A program made the position numbers and the translations under genes. The notes under the pieces were generated by a model. That model was not told the DNA's origin. It saw nothing but the letters and a program-made list of their open reading frames with translations, and searched no databases. A stretch of DNA of 64,000 nucleotides from Salinicola endophyticus (GTDB taxonomy: Bacteria > Pseudomonadota > Gammaproteobacteria > Pseudomonadales > Halomonadaceae): NCBI RefSeq assembly GCF_040536835.1, contig NZ_CP159578.1, positions 3,596,001 through 3,660,000 on the forward strand, given 5' to 3'. Numbering within the stretch: the stretch's first letter is position 1; each line of letters starts with the position of its first letter. Positions 10,170 through 18,026 of this stretch are shown here, in pieces.

Positions 10170-10499
10170 GTCGGTCTCTCCCGGAAGCGGTGTTGGCGAC
10201 GCTCAGAGCCCACTGTACTCAGCCGCGGCCGGCGGCGTCACCGCTGTCGCGCCGGACGCGCCGGTCACCGCCGACAAGCGCTGAGCCGACGTCGCGGTCC
10301 GGAGCCCGGCCGCGGCGTCGATCAGAATAAGCTGAATCGTGTCACCTAATGGCGTTATGCTCGTCGTTACGCGGGCATTTGACAAGCTAGACCTTCGCAG
10401 GACGCCGCCGCCCGCGGCATCGAGCGTACGCCCGGGGCTGGGCCGCCCCGGCGCGACGGGTTATGGTGCCAGGCGTTCGCACGCTCCGGAGACCGCTCG
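10170..10499. promoter_or_regulatory. Divergent fruB / fruR control region
   Basis: 330 bases without a gene between two divergent starts. It should hold the promoters of both fruBKA and the regulator. The only motif I can support is the Cra-like site at 10331-10344. No small reading frame with a ribosome site is evident. Confidence 0.6.
10331..10344 (+). promoter_or_regulatory. Candidate Cra/FruR operator
   Basis: GCTGAATCGTGTCA matches 13 of 14 positions of the enterobacterial Cra consensus RSTGAAWCSNTHHW and is an imperfect palindrome (TGAATC/GTGTCA). It lies near the middle of the divergent region, 161 bases upstream of the fruB start and 155 upstream of fruR, so one bound regulator could act on both. 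Site and consensus were compared by eye. Confidence 0.55.
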
Positions 10500-11480
10500 A
10501 TGAAACTCGCCGATATCGCCCGCCTGGCGGGTGTGTCCCGCACCACCGCCAGCTATGTCCTCAACGGACAGGCGCGCGCACGGCGCATCAGCGAGGCCAC
10601 GGTGGAACGGGTGCTGACGGTCGCCCGCGACCACGACTACCGCATCGACGCCCAGGCCGCGGCGCTGCGCGGCGGCGACAGCCGCACCCTGGGGCTGATC
10701 GTCCCCGACCTGGAGAACGGCAGCTATGCGCGCCTGGCCAAACGCCTGGAGCATGGCGCCCGCAGCCAGGGCTATCAGCTCTTGATCGTCGGCTCCGATG
10801 ACGACCCCGAACGCGAGCGCACGCTGGCGCGCTCGCTGCGCGCCCAGCGCTGCGATGCGCTGATCGTCGCCAGCAGCCTGGCCCCGGACGACGACTTCTA
10901 CGCCGAGCTGCTCACCAAAGGGCTACCGGTGATCGCCGTCGACCGCCCGCTCGACCCGCAGCACTTCATCAGCGTGGTGACCAACGGCCGCAGCGCCGGC
11001 GAAGCCTTGACCCGCTCGGTGCTCGACCCCGACGTCAACGAGATCGTGTGGTTCGACGCCGTGCCCCAGCTGTCGATCAGCACAGAACGCCGTCAGGGCT
11101 TCCTCGCCGCCTGCCGCAGCTTCGCCGGCGAGTACCGCTGTATCAGCGCCGCGCGCTACGATCGCGCCAGCGGCGCCGCGGCCATGCGCCAGCTACTGGG
11201 CGAATCGCGTCTGCCCGACGCCATCGTCACCGCCTCCTACACCCTGCTGGACGGCCTGCTCGACGCCCTGCTCGAACGCGGCGCACTGCCCACCGGCCTG
11301 CGCCTGGCGACCTTCGGCGACGACCGCCTGCTCGACTTCCTGCCGTGCCGGGTCAACTCGCTGCCCCAGGACCACGACCGCGTCGCCGCCCAGGCGCTGG
11401 CGCGCGCGTTGCAGGCGGTGCGTGGCGACTACCGCCCCGGCCTCGATGTGATCGAGCGCACGCTCAAGCGCCGGCGGTGA
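10500..11480 (+). CDS. fruR: LacI-family fructose repressor (Cra/FruR)
   Basis: Transcriptional regulator of 326 residues. An N-terminal LacI-type helix-turn-helix (LADIARLAGVSRTTASYVLNG, residues 3-23) is followed by the hinge and a periplasmic-binding-protein-like effector domain (about 60-326). SYVLNGQA matches Cra/FruR rather than typical LacI (SRVLN). In pseudomonads the effector is fructose 1-phosphate, the product of the neighbouring permease. Divergent to fruBKA, with a Cra-like site between, which fits local autogenous control. The following phosphatase gene begins 78 bases downstream. Confidence 0.9.
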   Translation: MKLADIARLAGVSRTTASYVLNGQARARRISEATVERVLTVARDHDYRIDAQAAALRGGDSRTLGLIVPDLENGSYARLAKRLEHGARSQGYQLLIVGSDDDPERERTLARSLRAQRCDALIVASSLAPDDDFYAELLTKGLPVIAVDRPLDPQHFISVVTNGRSAGEALTRSVLDPDVNEIVWFDAVPQLSISTERRQGFLAACRSFAGEYRCISAARYDRASGAAAMRQLLGESRLPDAIVTASYTLLDGLLDALLERGALPTGLRLATFGDDRLLDFLPCRVNSLPQDHDRVAAQALARALQAVRGDYRPGLDVIERTLKRRR

Positions 11481-11557
11481 CCACGGCCGCCCGCCCGGGC
11501 TATGCTGAGGCCGCGTCGTCGACGCGCACGCCCTCCTCCCCCGAGCTGGAAGCGTTC

Positions 11558-13609
11558 ATGCAAGAGACCCTGCCCGATATCCTGGCCGGCCCGCTGCTGC
11601 GCCGCTGCGACCCGCAGCGCCTGGTGCTGTGGCTGGTGGCCACGCGCCCGCTCGCACTGCGGCTGACGCTGAGCGCCGACGGCGAGTCGCGCACGCACGA
11701 CCTGGACGCTGCCACCACCTGCCTGGCCATCGGCGATCACGCCCACTGCCATCTGATCGATCTGGCACTGACAACGCCGCTGCCGCAGGAGACGCGCATC
11801 GCCTACGACCTGGCCTACCGTGATCGCCACGACGCCTGGTGCTCGCTGCGTGACTGGGGCCAGGCGCTCGCCTATCCCGGCGAGCCGCTGCCCACCCTGG
11901 TGCTGCGCGCACGCCACGACGCGCTGCTCCACGGCTCGTGTCGCAAGCCCCACCACGCCGGCGCGGATGGTCTGGCCCGCGGCGACCGCTGGCTGGGCGA
12001 GCGCCACCAGGACGCCGCTGCCCGCCCGGCGGCGCTGATCCTGAGCGGTGACCAGATCTACGCCGACGATGTCGCCGGCCCCCTGCTCGCCGCCATCCAT
12101 GCGCTGATCGCGCGGCTGGGGCTGTATGACGAGTGCCTCGAAGGCACCGAGATCGCTACCGGGGAAGCGCTCTACGCCCGTGACGACACTTACTACCACC
12201 GCGACGCACTGCTCCCCGCGGTAGCGTCGAACGCCGCGCTGCGCGACAAGTTCTTCGGCGGCAAGCGCAAGCCGATCTTCACCAGTGCCAGCGCCGAGAA
12301 CCACCTGATCACCTTCGCGGAGGTGATGGCGATGTATCTGCTGGTATGGTCGCCCACACCCTGGCGACTGATCACGCTCGAAATGCCCACCCTCGACGCC
12401 GCCGAGGGCGAGCGCTACCGCCGCGAGCAGCGTCACATCGACGGCTTCGTCGCCGCGCTGCCGCAGGTCGCGCGCCTGCTGGCGCATCTGCCGACGCTGA
12501 TGATCTTCGACGATCACGACATCACCGACGACTGGAACCTGACCGCCGCCTGGGAGGCCGCCGTCTACGGCCATCCCTTCTCACGGCGGATCGTCGGCAA
12601 CGCGCTGCTCGCCTACCTGCTGTGCCAGGGCTGGGGCAACGACCCCGACGGCCTGGCCGCGCCGCTGGCGGCGACCCGCGAGTGGCTCTCCCGGCGTGAC
12701 GCCGACGGCCGTCTCGACTGCGCCCGCCACGGCGAGCTGATCACCCAGCTTCTGCGCTTCACCGGCTGGGGCTACACCCTGGATACCCAGCCGCGTCTGG
12801 TGGTGCTGGATACCCGCACCCGGCGCTGGCGCAGCGAGCGCAAGCGCCACCGCCCCTCGGGGCTGATGGACTGGGAGGCGCTGAGCGAGTTCCAGCAGGA
12901 TCTGCTCGAACAGTCCGAGGTGATCATCGTCTCGCCGGCGCCGATCTTCGGCGTCAAGCTGATCGAAGGGGTACAGCGGCTGTTCACCGCCCTGGGCAAG
13001 CCGCTGATGGTGGATGCCGAGAACTGGATGGCACACCCGGGTTCTGCGCATACCATGCTCAACATCCTGCGCCACAGCCGCACGCCGCAGCGCTACGTGA
13101 TCCTCTCCGGCGACGTCCACTACTCCTTCGTCTACGCCATCACCCTGCGCCAGCGATCAATCGACATATTTACCGGCAAACCGAGTGAGATGAAGCGCAA
13201 GGCGCGCGGAGCGCAGAATCGGAGGCATAACTTGGGGTTAGACGAGGGTCGATCGGACCGGCGAACCGGCACCGCGCAACACAGCGATTCGCTCACGCAG
13301 GTGGCTGGCCCCCGGATGTGGCAGGTGACCAGCAGCGGCCTCAAGAACACCTTCCCCACCACCCTGCTCGACTGGTTCGACCGCCTCAACCGCTGGCTCT
13401 ACGCGCCCTGGTCACCGCTCAATTGGCTGACCAAGCGCCGGCGCATGCTGGTCGAACCCTATCGCCCGGCCCACGCCAGCCACGGCGAGCGGCTGTGGAA
13501 CCGCGCCGGTATCGGCTACGTGCGGCTCGACGCCGAGGGCGCACCGAGCGAGGTCATGCAGCTGGGCGCCGATGACGTCGATACCCATTTCGATCGTATC
13601 GCCGACTGA
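11558..13609 (+). CDS. PhoD-like alkaline phosphatase family protein with in-frame repeat insertion
   Basis: Metallophosphatase-fold protein of 683 residues in the PhoD/alkaline phosphatase D group. Visible motifs are LILSGDQIYADDV (about 160-172), LMIFDDHDITDDWN (about 312-325), and ILSGDVHYSF (about 515-524), which place the metal-binding Asp, Asn and His residues. No signal peptide is seen, so it may be cytosolic. The start is taken at ATG 11558 (MQETLPDILAGPLLRR); the frame stays open upstream through fruR, and GTG 11477 is another option. Odd feature: residues about 537-581, between LRQR and AGPRMWQVTSSG, are rich in Arg, Asn and Gln and are encoded by a degenerate copy of the dispersed repeat found elsewhere in this window. 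The reading frame survives, but folding of that loop is uncertain. Confidence 0.8.
   Translation: MQETLPDILAGPLLRRCDPQRLVLWLVATRPLALRLTLSADGESRTHDLDAATTCLAIGDHAHCHLIDLALTTPLPQETRIAYDLAYRDRHDAWCSLRDWGQALAYPGEPLPTLVLRARHDALLHGSCRKPHHAGADGLARGDRWLGERHQDAAARPAALILSGDQIYADDVAGPLLAAIHALIARLGLYDECLEGTEIATGEALYARDDTYYHRDALLPAVASNAALRDKFFGGKRKPIFTSASAENHLITFAEVMAMYLLVWSPTPWRLITLEMPTLDAAEGERYRREQRHIDGFVAALPQVARLLAHLPTLMIFDDHDITDDWNLTAAWEAAVYGHPFSRRIVGNALLAYLLCQGWGNDPDGLAAPLAATREWLSRRDADGRLDCARHGELITQLLRFTGWGYTLDTQPRLVVLDTRTRRWRSERKRHRPSGLMDWEALSEFQQDLLEQSEVIIVSPAPIFGVKLIEGVQRLFTALGKPLMVDAENWMAHPGSAHTMLNILRHSRTPQRYVILSGDVHYSFVYAITLRQRSIDIFTGKPSEMKRKARGAQNRRHNLGLDEGRSDRRTGTAQHSDSLTQVAGPRMWQVTSSGLKNTFPTTLLDWFDRLNRWLYAPWSPLNWLTKRRRMLVEPYRPAHASHGERLWNRAGIGYVRLDAEGAPSEVMQLGADDVDTHFDRIAD
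13165..13300 (+). repeat. Dispersed repeat, copy A (inside the phosphatase gene)
   Basis: About 135 bases within the phosphatase coding sequence align with the reverse complement of copy C at 44.2 kb. Shared blocks include GATGAAGCGCAAGGCG (13189-13204), an AACTTGGGGTTAGACGAG block (AACATGGGGTTAGGCGAG in C) and GATTCGCTCACGCAG near the right end. The terminal inverted repeats are degraded or missing, and outer boundaries are approximate. The length keeps the host frame open. Confidence 0.7.
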
Positions 13610-13646
13610 AACGCAGCGCTCGGTGGCGGCGTATCTCACTCACGCG

Positions 13647-13676
13647 ACCGCCGCCGGCTGACGGGCCGGCGGCGGT
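13647..13676. terminator. Convergent hairpin terminator
   Basis: A perfect 12-bp stem (ACCGCCGCCGGC / GCCGGCGGCGGT) with a 6-base loop lies between the convergent phosphatase and SulP genes. There is no T-tract on either side; a bidirectional terminator is the likely role. Confidence 0.6.
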
Positions 13677-13712
13677 GGAGGTGACGATACATCGAGTGGC
13701 GGCTGCCGTGGC

Positions 13713-15296
13713 TCAGGCCGGACGCAGCAGCGCGGCGTCGCCGTCGATATCGCCATAGGTGCCGCTGGTGCCCTCGACGTCGCGTAGCTCGACCACGATG
13801 CCACGGCTCGGCGCGCTGTCGATGAAGCGGGCGATGTCCTCACGGATATCCGGGTCGACATAGTTGGCCCCGGTGGCATCGACGATCAGCTCGCCGCCGT
13901 CGGGCACCGCGTCCAGATACTGGCGCATCTCCTCGCGGTTGAGAAACGACACATCCTGCTGGAACTGCAGCAGCACGTGATCACCGCGCCGGGTGTGGGC
14001 GATCGCCGAGCGGTAGCCGGACTGCAGCAGGAAGTAGAGACTGCACACCAGCCCCACCAACACCCCCATCAGCAGGTCGGTGGCGAGGATCGTCACCACA
14101 GTGACGGTGAACGGCACGAAGCGGCGCATGCCCTCGCGGTAGTGGGCGACGAACAGCGACGGCTTGGCCAGCTTGTAGCCGGTATGCAGCAGGATCGCGG
14201 CCAGCGTCGCCAGCGGGATCAGCTCCAGCCACATGGCCAGGAACGCCACGCTCACCAGCAGCAGCCCGCCGTGGATGATGCTCGCCAGACGCGTGCGTCC
14301 GCCGGCATTGGCGTTGGCCGAGCTACGCACGATCACCGCGGTGACCGGCAGCGCGCCGAGCAGCCCGCAGACCATGTTGCCGATGCCCTGGGCCTTGAGC
14401 TCGCGGTGCGGCGGCGAATGACGCTTGAGCGGGTCGAGCTTGTCGACCGCTTCCAGGCTGAGCAGCGTCTCCAGGCTGGCGATGATGGCAATGGTGATGG
14501 CCACGGTATAGACCGCCGGGTTGGCCAGTGCGCCCAGGGTCGGGCGGGTCATCTCGGCGAGCAGATCAGCCGGACCGCTGAGCCCGCCGAGCTGCACGTG
14601 GTGCGCCGTATCCAGCGCCAGCGCCGGCATCGCCGTACCCACCAGCCGCTCGATCAGGATACTACCGAGCACCGCCAGCAGCGGCCCAGGCACCAGGCTC
14701 AGCAGCCGCTGGCGCTTGATCAGCGGCTGTTCCCACAGCACCAGCACGGCGAGGCTGAACAGCGCGATCCCCACTGCCAGCGGCGCGACGCCGCTGAACA
14801 GCGCCACCGGGTCGGTGATCGCCGGCATGTCATCCAGCGGATGGCCGAGCGCCATGGGAAACTGCCCGAGCACCAGAATCAGGCCGATCCCCGCGAGCAT
14901 GCCCTTGATCACCGCAGTCGGCACGAAGGCGCCGATCCGCCCGAGCCGGAAGATCCCCATCGCCAGCTGCAGCACGCCGGCCAGGATCACCGCGGTGAGA
15001 AAGGCGGAGAAGCTGCCAAGTGTCTCGATCGCGTCGAGCACGATCACCGTGAGCCCGGCGGCGGGGCCGCTGACCGACAGCGCCGAGCCGCTGAACAGCG
15101 TCACCACCAGCCCACCGACCATGCCCGCCACCAGTCCGGCCAAGGGCGGCGCGCCGGAGGCCAGCGCAATCCCCAAACAGAGCGGAATCGCCACCAGGAA
15201 GACCACGATGCCGGCGGGCAGATCGCGGGCCAGGTGGCGCAGGGAAAGTGTTTCGGCACGCTCCACGTGAGCGTCGCTAGAAGTCTGAGTCGTCAT
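13713..15296 (-). CDS. SulP-family anion transporter with STAS domain
   Basis: Inner-membrane transporter of 527 residues. About 11-12 hydrophobic segments follow an N-terminal cytosolic stretch. The SulP signature region LPAGIVVFLVAIPLCLGIALASGAPPLAGL (shown in part: residues 26-55) is intact, and the RSSANANAGGRTRLASIIHG segment is typical. A C-terminal STAS domain begins near residue 420 (DHVLLQFQQDVSFLNREEMR). The gene lies 49 bases downstream of a beta-carbonic anhydrase on the same strand. By analogy with bicarbonate-transporting SulP proteins and natural SulP-anhydrase fusions, bicarbonate is the likeliest substrate, sulfate the alternative. An AAGGA ribosome site precedes the ATG. Confidence 0.85.
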   Translation of the reverse strand: MTTQTSSDAHVERAETLSLRHLARDLPAGIVVFLVAIPLCLGIALASGAPPLAGLVAGMVGGLVVTLFSGSALSVSGPAAGLTVIVLDAIETLGSFSAFLTAVILAGVLQLAMGIFRLGRIGAFVPTAVIKGMLAGIGLILVLGQFPMALGHPLDDMPAITDPVALFSGVAPLAVGIALFSLAVLVLWEQPLIKRQRLLSLVPGPLLAVLGSILIERLVGTAMPALALDTAHHVQLGGLSGPADLLAEMTRPTLGALANPAVYTVAITIAIIASLETLLSLEAVDKLDPLKRHSPPHRELKAQGIGNMVCGLLGALPVTAVIVRSSANANAGGRTRLASIIHGGLLLVSVAFLAMWLELIPLATLAAILLHTGYKLAKPSLFVAHYREGMRRFVPFTVTVVTILATDLLMGVLVGLVCSLYFLLQSGYRSAIAHTRRGDHVLLQFQQDVSFLNREEMRQYLDAVPDGGELIVDATGANYVDPDIREDIARFIDSAPSRGIVVELRDVEGTSGTYGDIDGDAALLRPA

Positions 15297-15345
15297 TGTC
15301 TTGTCCTTGACCTGAAAAATCCGTCGATGTCGCGGGGTGCCAGCC

Positions 15346-16002
15346 TCAGCTCGCCGCGCGACGCCAACCGTTGGCCTCGGGGATGGCGTCAGCGTCTGCC
15401 GGGCCGCGGCTCACCACGTCGTCGAGTTGACCGCTGGCGAGGTCGTAGACCCAGCCATGCAGGGTCGGTGCGCGCCGTGCCGCCCAGCTCTCGCGTACCA
15501 GTGACAGCTCGGCCAGGCGCTCGACCTGGGCGGTGACGTTGAGCTCGACCACGTGGTCGACCTTGTCACCCAGCTGAGTGAAGCGGTTGAGTTCATCCGC
15601 GTGCACCGCCACCAGCTGCCTGAGCTGGCCGACATGGGACTCGACCCGGGGCAGGGCCGCCAGCGCCTCGTCGCCGCTGATCGCTGCCTGGATGCCGCCG
15701 CAGCCACGATGACCGCAGACGATGATGTGCTCGACCTCGAGGGCCTTGAGCGCATACTCGAGCACGCTCATCACGTTGGCGTCGTTCTCGTCGACCAGGT
15801 TGGCGATATTGCGATGGATGAACAGCTCGCCGGGGCTGGCGTTGCAGATCTGCTCGGCGGGGACTCGGCTGTCGCAGCAACCGATCCATAGCGCGCCAGG
15901 CGCCTGGCCTTGGTGCAAGCGGGAGAATATCTCCGGATCGGCGGCGCGTATGCCGGCGGCCCAGGCGCGGTTCTCGAGTAGCAGACGATCGGTGAATTGC
16001 AT
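15346..16002 (-). CDS. can: Beta-class carbonic anhydrase
   Basis: Cytosolic zinc enzyme interconverting CO2 and bicarbonate, 218 residues, almost the length of E. coli Can. All zinc and catalytic residues are present at the E. coli positions: Cys42 and Asp44 in GCCDSRVPAEQ, His98 and Cys101 in CGHRGCGG. The ATG at 16002 has a strong GAGGAG site six bases upstream; a longer frame lacks one. Directly upstream of the SulP gene, so the two probably form an operon that imports and interconverts inorganic carbon for carboxylation or pH balance. Confidence 0.93.
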   Translation of the reverse strand: MQFTDRLLLENRAWAAGIRAADPEIFSRLHQGQAPGALWIGCCDSRVPAEQICNASPGELFIHRNIANLVDENDANVMSVLEYALKALEVEHIIVCGHRGCGGIQAAISGDEALAALPRVESHVGQLRQLVAVHADELNRFTQLGDKVDHVVELNVTAQVERLAELSLVRESWAARRAPTLHGWVYDLASGQLDDVVSRGPADADAIPEANGWRRAAS

Positions 16003-16607
16003 GGGAACTCCTCGGCAGCGTTGGGATCGCCAGTCGCGATCACACTGCGCTCGAATAGCGATCGGTGGATGGCGATGACAGGAGCCGTCCGCGCCCCGGG
16101 TAACACGGCGGCGCCGGCTTCGCCTAAAGTCGTAACGGGAGAGCCATGTCGGCGGCAACCATTAACCGCTTTGCACGCTGAAAATTTTGTAAGCCGAGGT
16201 GAAGGATTGTGCGCACGGTGCCACTGATGAGAAGCGGAAAACAGACAGGAATGGCGCACCATACTGGCCCAGAAAGTGCCAGTAGCGCGATCGATTCGAA
16301 ACTATTCGAGTCGAAATGGTCATAAAGATGAATACCGCATGAACAGGGCGCTCATGCGGTTATCAGCCAGCGAGGAACGTTTAAAATTTAATAAAAACTA
16401 ATGTAACAGAAGCCGCGATTACCTGTCGCCAGGATGAACGCCTGATCAGCCTTGTCACCCCACCCTCTGAGGGTAGACAACATGAATGTTAAAACGACTC
16501 ACCGATTCATCTGACATTCATGAAAGTGCCGATTTCCACGAGTAAAGGCGTGCAACTGGAGGCTGTCTCTGCAGGATCAGGTACTGCCCTTGCAAGAGAG
16601 ATCCAGG
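16003..16607. other. 605-base gene-free region with AT-rich core
   Basis: Between the MOSC gene and carbonic anhydrase, both on the minus strand. Bases roughly 16270-16530 are distinctly AT-richer than the flanks. They hold a 9-bp inverted repeat ACCGCATGA/TCATGCGGT (16334-16342 and 16352-16360) that could end MOSC transcription. The part near 16003-16200 should carry the can-sulP promoter. I found no convincing reading frame; a plus-strand frame starting at 16520 runs antisense into the MOSC gene and is rejected. Confidence 0.5.
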
Positions 16608-17399
16608 CTATTCGAGCACCACCAGCGCATCGTTCACGCTCACACTGCCGGCATTCTCGGCCACCAGATTCTGCCCGAAATAGACCTTTCCACGCGCTCC
16701 GCGACGGTAGCCGGCCAGCGCCTTGAGCGGCTCACGATCGGCGCGCTTCTCACCGCGTGCCGGGTCCACCGTGACCATGGCGCAGCGCGAACAGGGCGCA
16801 TCGACGCGGAACGTCACCTCACCGATACGCACACGCCGCCAGCCATCCTCGGCATAGGGCTCGGTACCCGTCACCACCAGGTTGGGCCGGAACTGAGCCA
16901 TGACATGAGTGCCGTCGGTGCGCCGGTTGAGATCATCGAGAGAGGCTTGCGAGATCAACAGCAGCGGATAGCCGTCGGCAAAACTCACACGCACTCCGAT
17001 GGCGTCGCGGTAGCGCGGCGAGCGCTCGCCCAGCCACAGCAGCCGTGCCGGCTCGCCGGCGACCTCGCTGAACCAGGCATCGAGCGAGGCGTGGGTGGCC
17101 TGCGCGGCAAACTCGTCGCCCCACACCTGGGTCGTCACCGCCTCGCCACTGAACTCCTCGCGCGCGACGTCGAGCGGCGGCAGGCTGTCATGGGTCAGGG
17201 TCAGACGCTCGCCGTCGAAGCTCGGGCGCACCCGCTGCAACTGCGGATGCGTGCGCGCGGTGAGAAAGGTGCCATCCGGCTTGATTGCCATGAAGCGACG
17301 ATCGAGCACCAACCCCTCCTCCTCGACGCGGGCCTGGACGAGCGATTCGCCGGCGGCGGACTTGATCGGATAGCGGTGGATCGCGGAGAGCGTGGGCAT
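16608..17399 (-). CDS. MOSC domain protein (YcbX-like, without ferredoxin domain)
   Basis: 263 residues, with the MOSC N-terminal beta-barrel domain (TLSAIHRYPIKSAAGE, residues 3-18) followed by the MOSC domain. The conserved cysteine lies in APCSRCAMVTVDPARGEK (about 208-225). MOSC proteins bind molybdenum cofactor through this Cys. E. coli YcbX, which has an extra C-terminal 2Fe-2S domain absent here, detoxifies N-hydroxylated bases. The start at 17399 has an AGGAG site; 16 more codons upstream are open but lack one. The redox partner would have to be a separate protein. Confidence 0.82.
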   Translation of the reverse strand: MPTLSAIHRYPIKSAAGESLVQARVEEEGLVLDRRFMAIKPDGTFLTARTHPQLQRVRPSFDGERLTLTHDSLPPLDVAREEFSGEAVTTQVWGDEFAAQATHASLDAWFSEVAGEPARLLWLGERSPRYRDAIGVRVSFADGYPLLLISQASLDDLNRRTDGTHVMAQFRPNLVVTGTEPYAEDGWRRVRIGEVTFRVDAPCSRCAMVTVDPARGEKRADREPLKALAGYRRGARGKVYFGQNLVAENAGSVSVNDALVVLE

Positions 17400-17446
17400 G
17401 GGTAGGCTCCTGGCAGAGGATCGGTCATCTAGGGGGGCGAGGCGCA

Positions 17447-17884
17447 TCAGCGGCGGCGCTGCTGATGCGCACGCTTGGCGCGCCTGTAGGTGGTGTCGTC
17501 GCGCACCGCCTCGAGTGCACGCTGGTAGTGTTCGGCGATACGTGCCTTCTCGGCATCGGCATCCCGCGGTTCGACCGGCCGGCCGCGTTGGTCACGCTTG
17601 CGCCCGCCCGGGTAGCGGGCGTAGCGACGCGCACGGGTATAGCCCATCTGCAGATACTTGCGCGCCATGTCCATGCCGACGAAATCGTCGGCGTCGCGGT
17701 AGTCACGAAAACGCGCCGAGAGCGCCGTCACCGCCTCGCGGGCGTCAGCCTCGTTGCGGATCGCCCACAGCGACAGCAGCTCGTCCTTGTAGGGCTGGAC
17801 GTGGAACACGCCCCGCTCGCCGCGGCCGATGCGGTAGGCCTCGGGGTGGCGGCGGTAATCGATGCGGCTGTCGGGAAACGCCAT
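17447..17884 (-). CDS. DUF4385 family protein
   Basis: Uncharacterised 145-residue protein. It begins MAFPDSRIDYRRHPEAYRIGRGERGVFHVQPYK and continues with the FVGMDMARKYLQMGYTRARRYARYPGG block typical of DUF4385, ending in a very basic tail (KRAHQQRRR). No signal peptide or membrane segment. ATG 17884 is preferred because an AAGGAGA site lies six bases upstream; a GTG two codons earlier also fits. It is followed after 47 bases by the MOSC gene. The high basic content suggests nucleic-acid contact, but no function is established. Confidence 0.75.
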   Translation of the reverse strand: MAFPDSRIDYRRHPEAYRIGRGERGVFHVQPYKDELLSLWAIRNEADAREAVTALSARFRDYRDADDFVGMDMARKYLQMGYTRARRYARYPGGRKRDQRGRPVEPRDADAEKARIAEHYQRALEAVRDDTTYRRAKRAHQQRRR

Positions 17885-17949
17885 CTTCACTCTCCTTCAA
17901 CACCCATACCTCGCGCCGTCAATACCAGCACCACGCGCCTCGAAGGCAG

Positions 17950-17977
17950 GACGGCCGCCTCTGGCGAGGCGGCCGTC
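17950..17977 (-). terminator. Hairpin downstream of the TRAP transporter genes
   Basis: A perfect 12-bp stem (GACGGCCGCCTC / GAGGCGGCCGTC) with a TGGC loop lies between the end of the TRAP permease and DUF4385 gene. There is no T-tract, so this is a probable but not certain terminator. Confidence 0.55.
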
Positions 17978-18026
17978 TGCATCACATCGAACTGCATACT
18001 GCCCGTCTACCGGGCGTGGCGCAGCG

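Noticed and set aside
8403..10349. 648-codon plus-strand open frame
   Set aside because: It is antisense to fruB, with no domain and no ribosome site.
11048..11557. Long N-terminal extension of the phosphatase
   Set aside because: It would overlap fruR in another frame and is Arg/Pro-rich; family homology starts at MQETLPDILAGPLLRR.
16520..16726. Small plus-strand gene in the AT-rich gap
   Set aside because: It runs antisense into the MOSC gene and has no ribosome site or recognisable protein.
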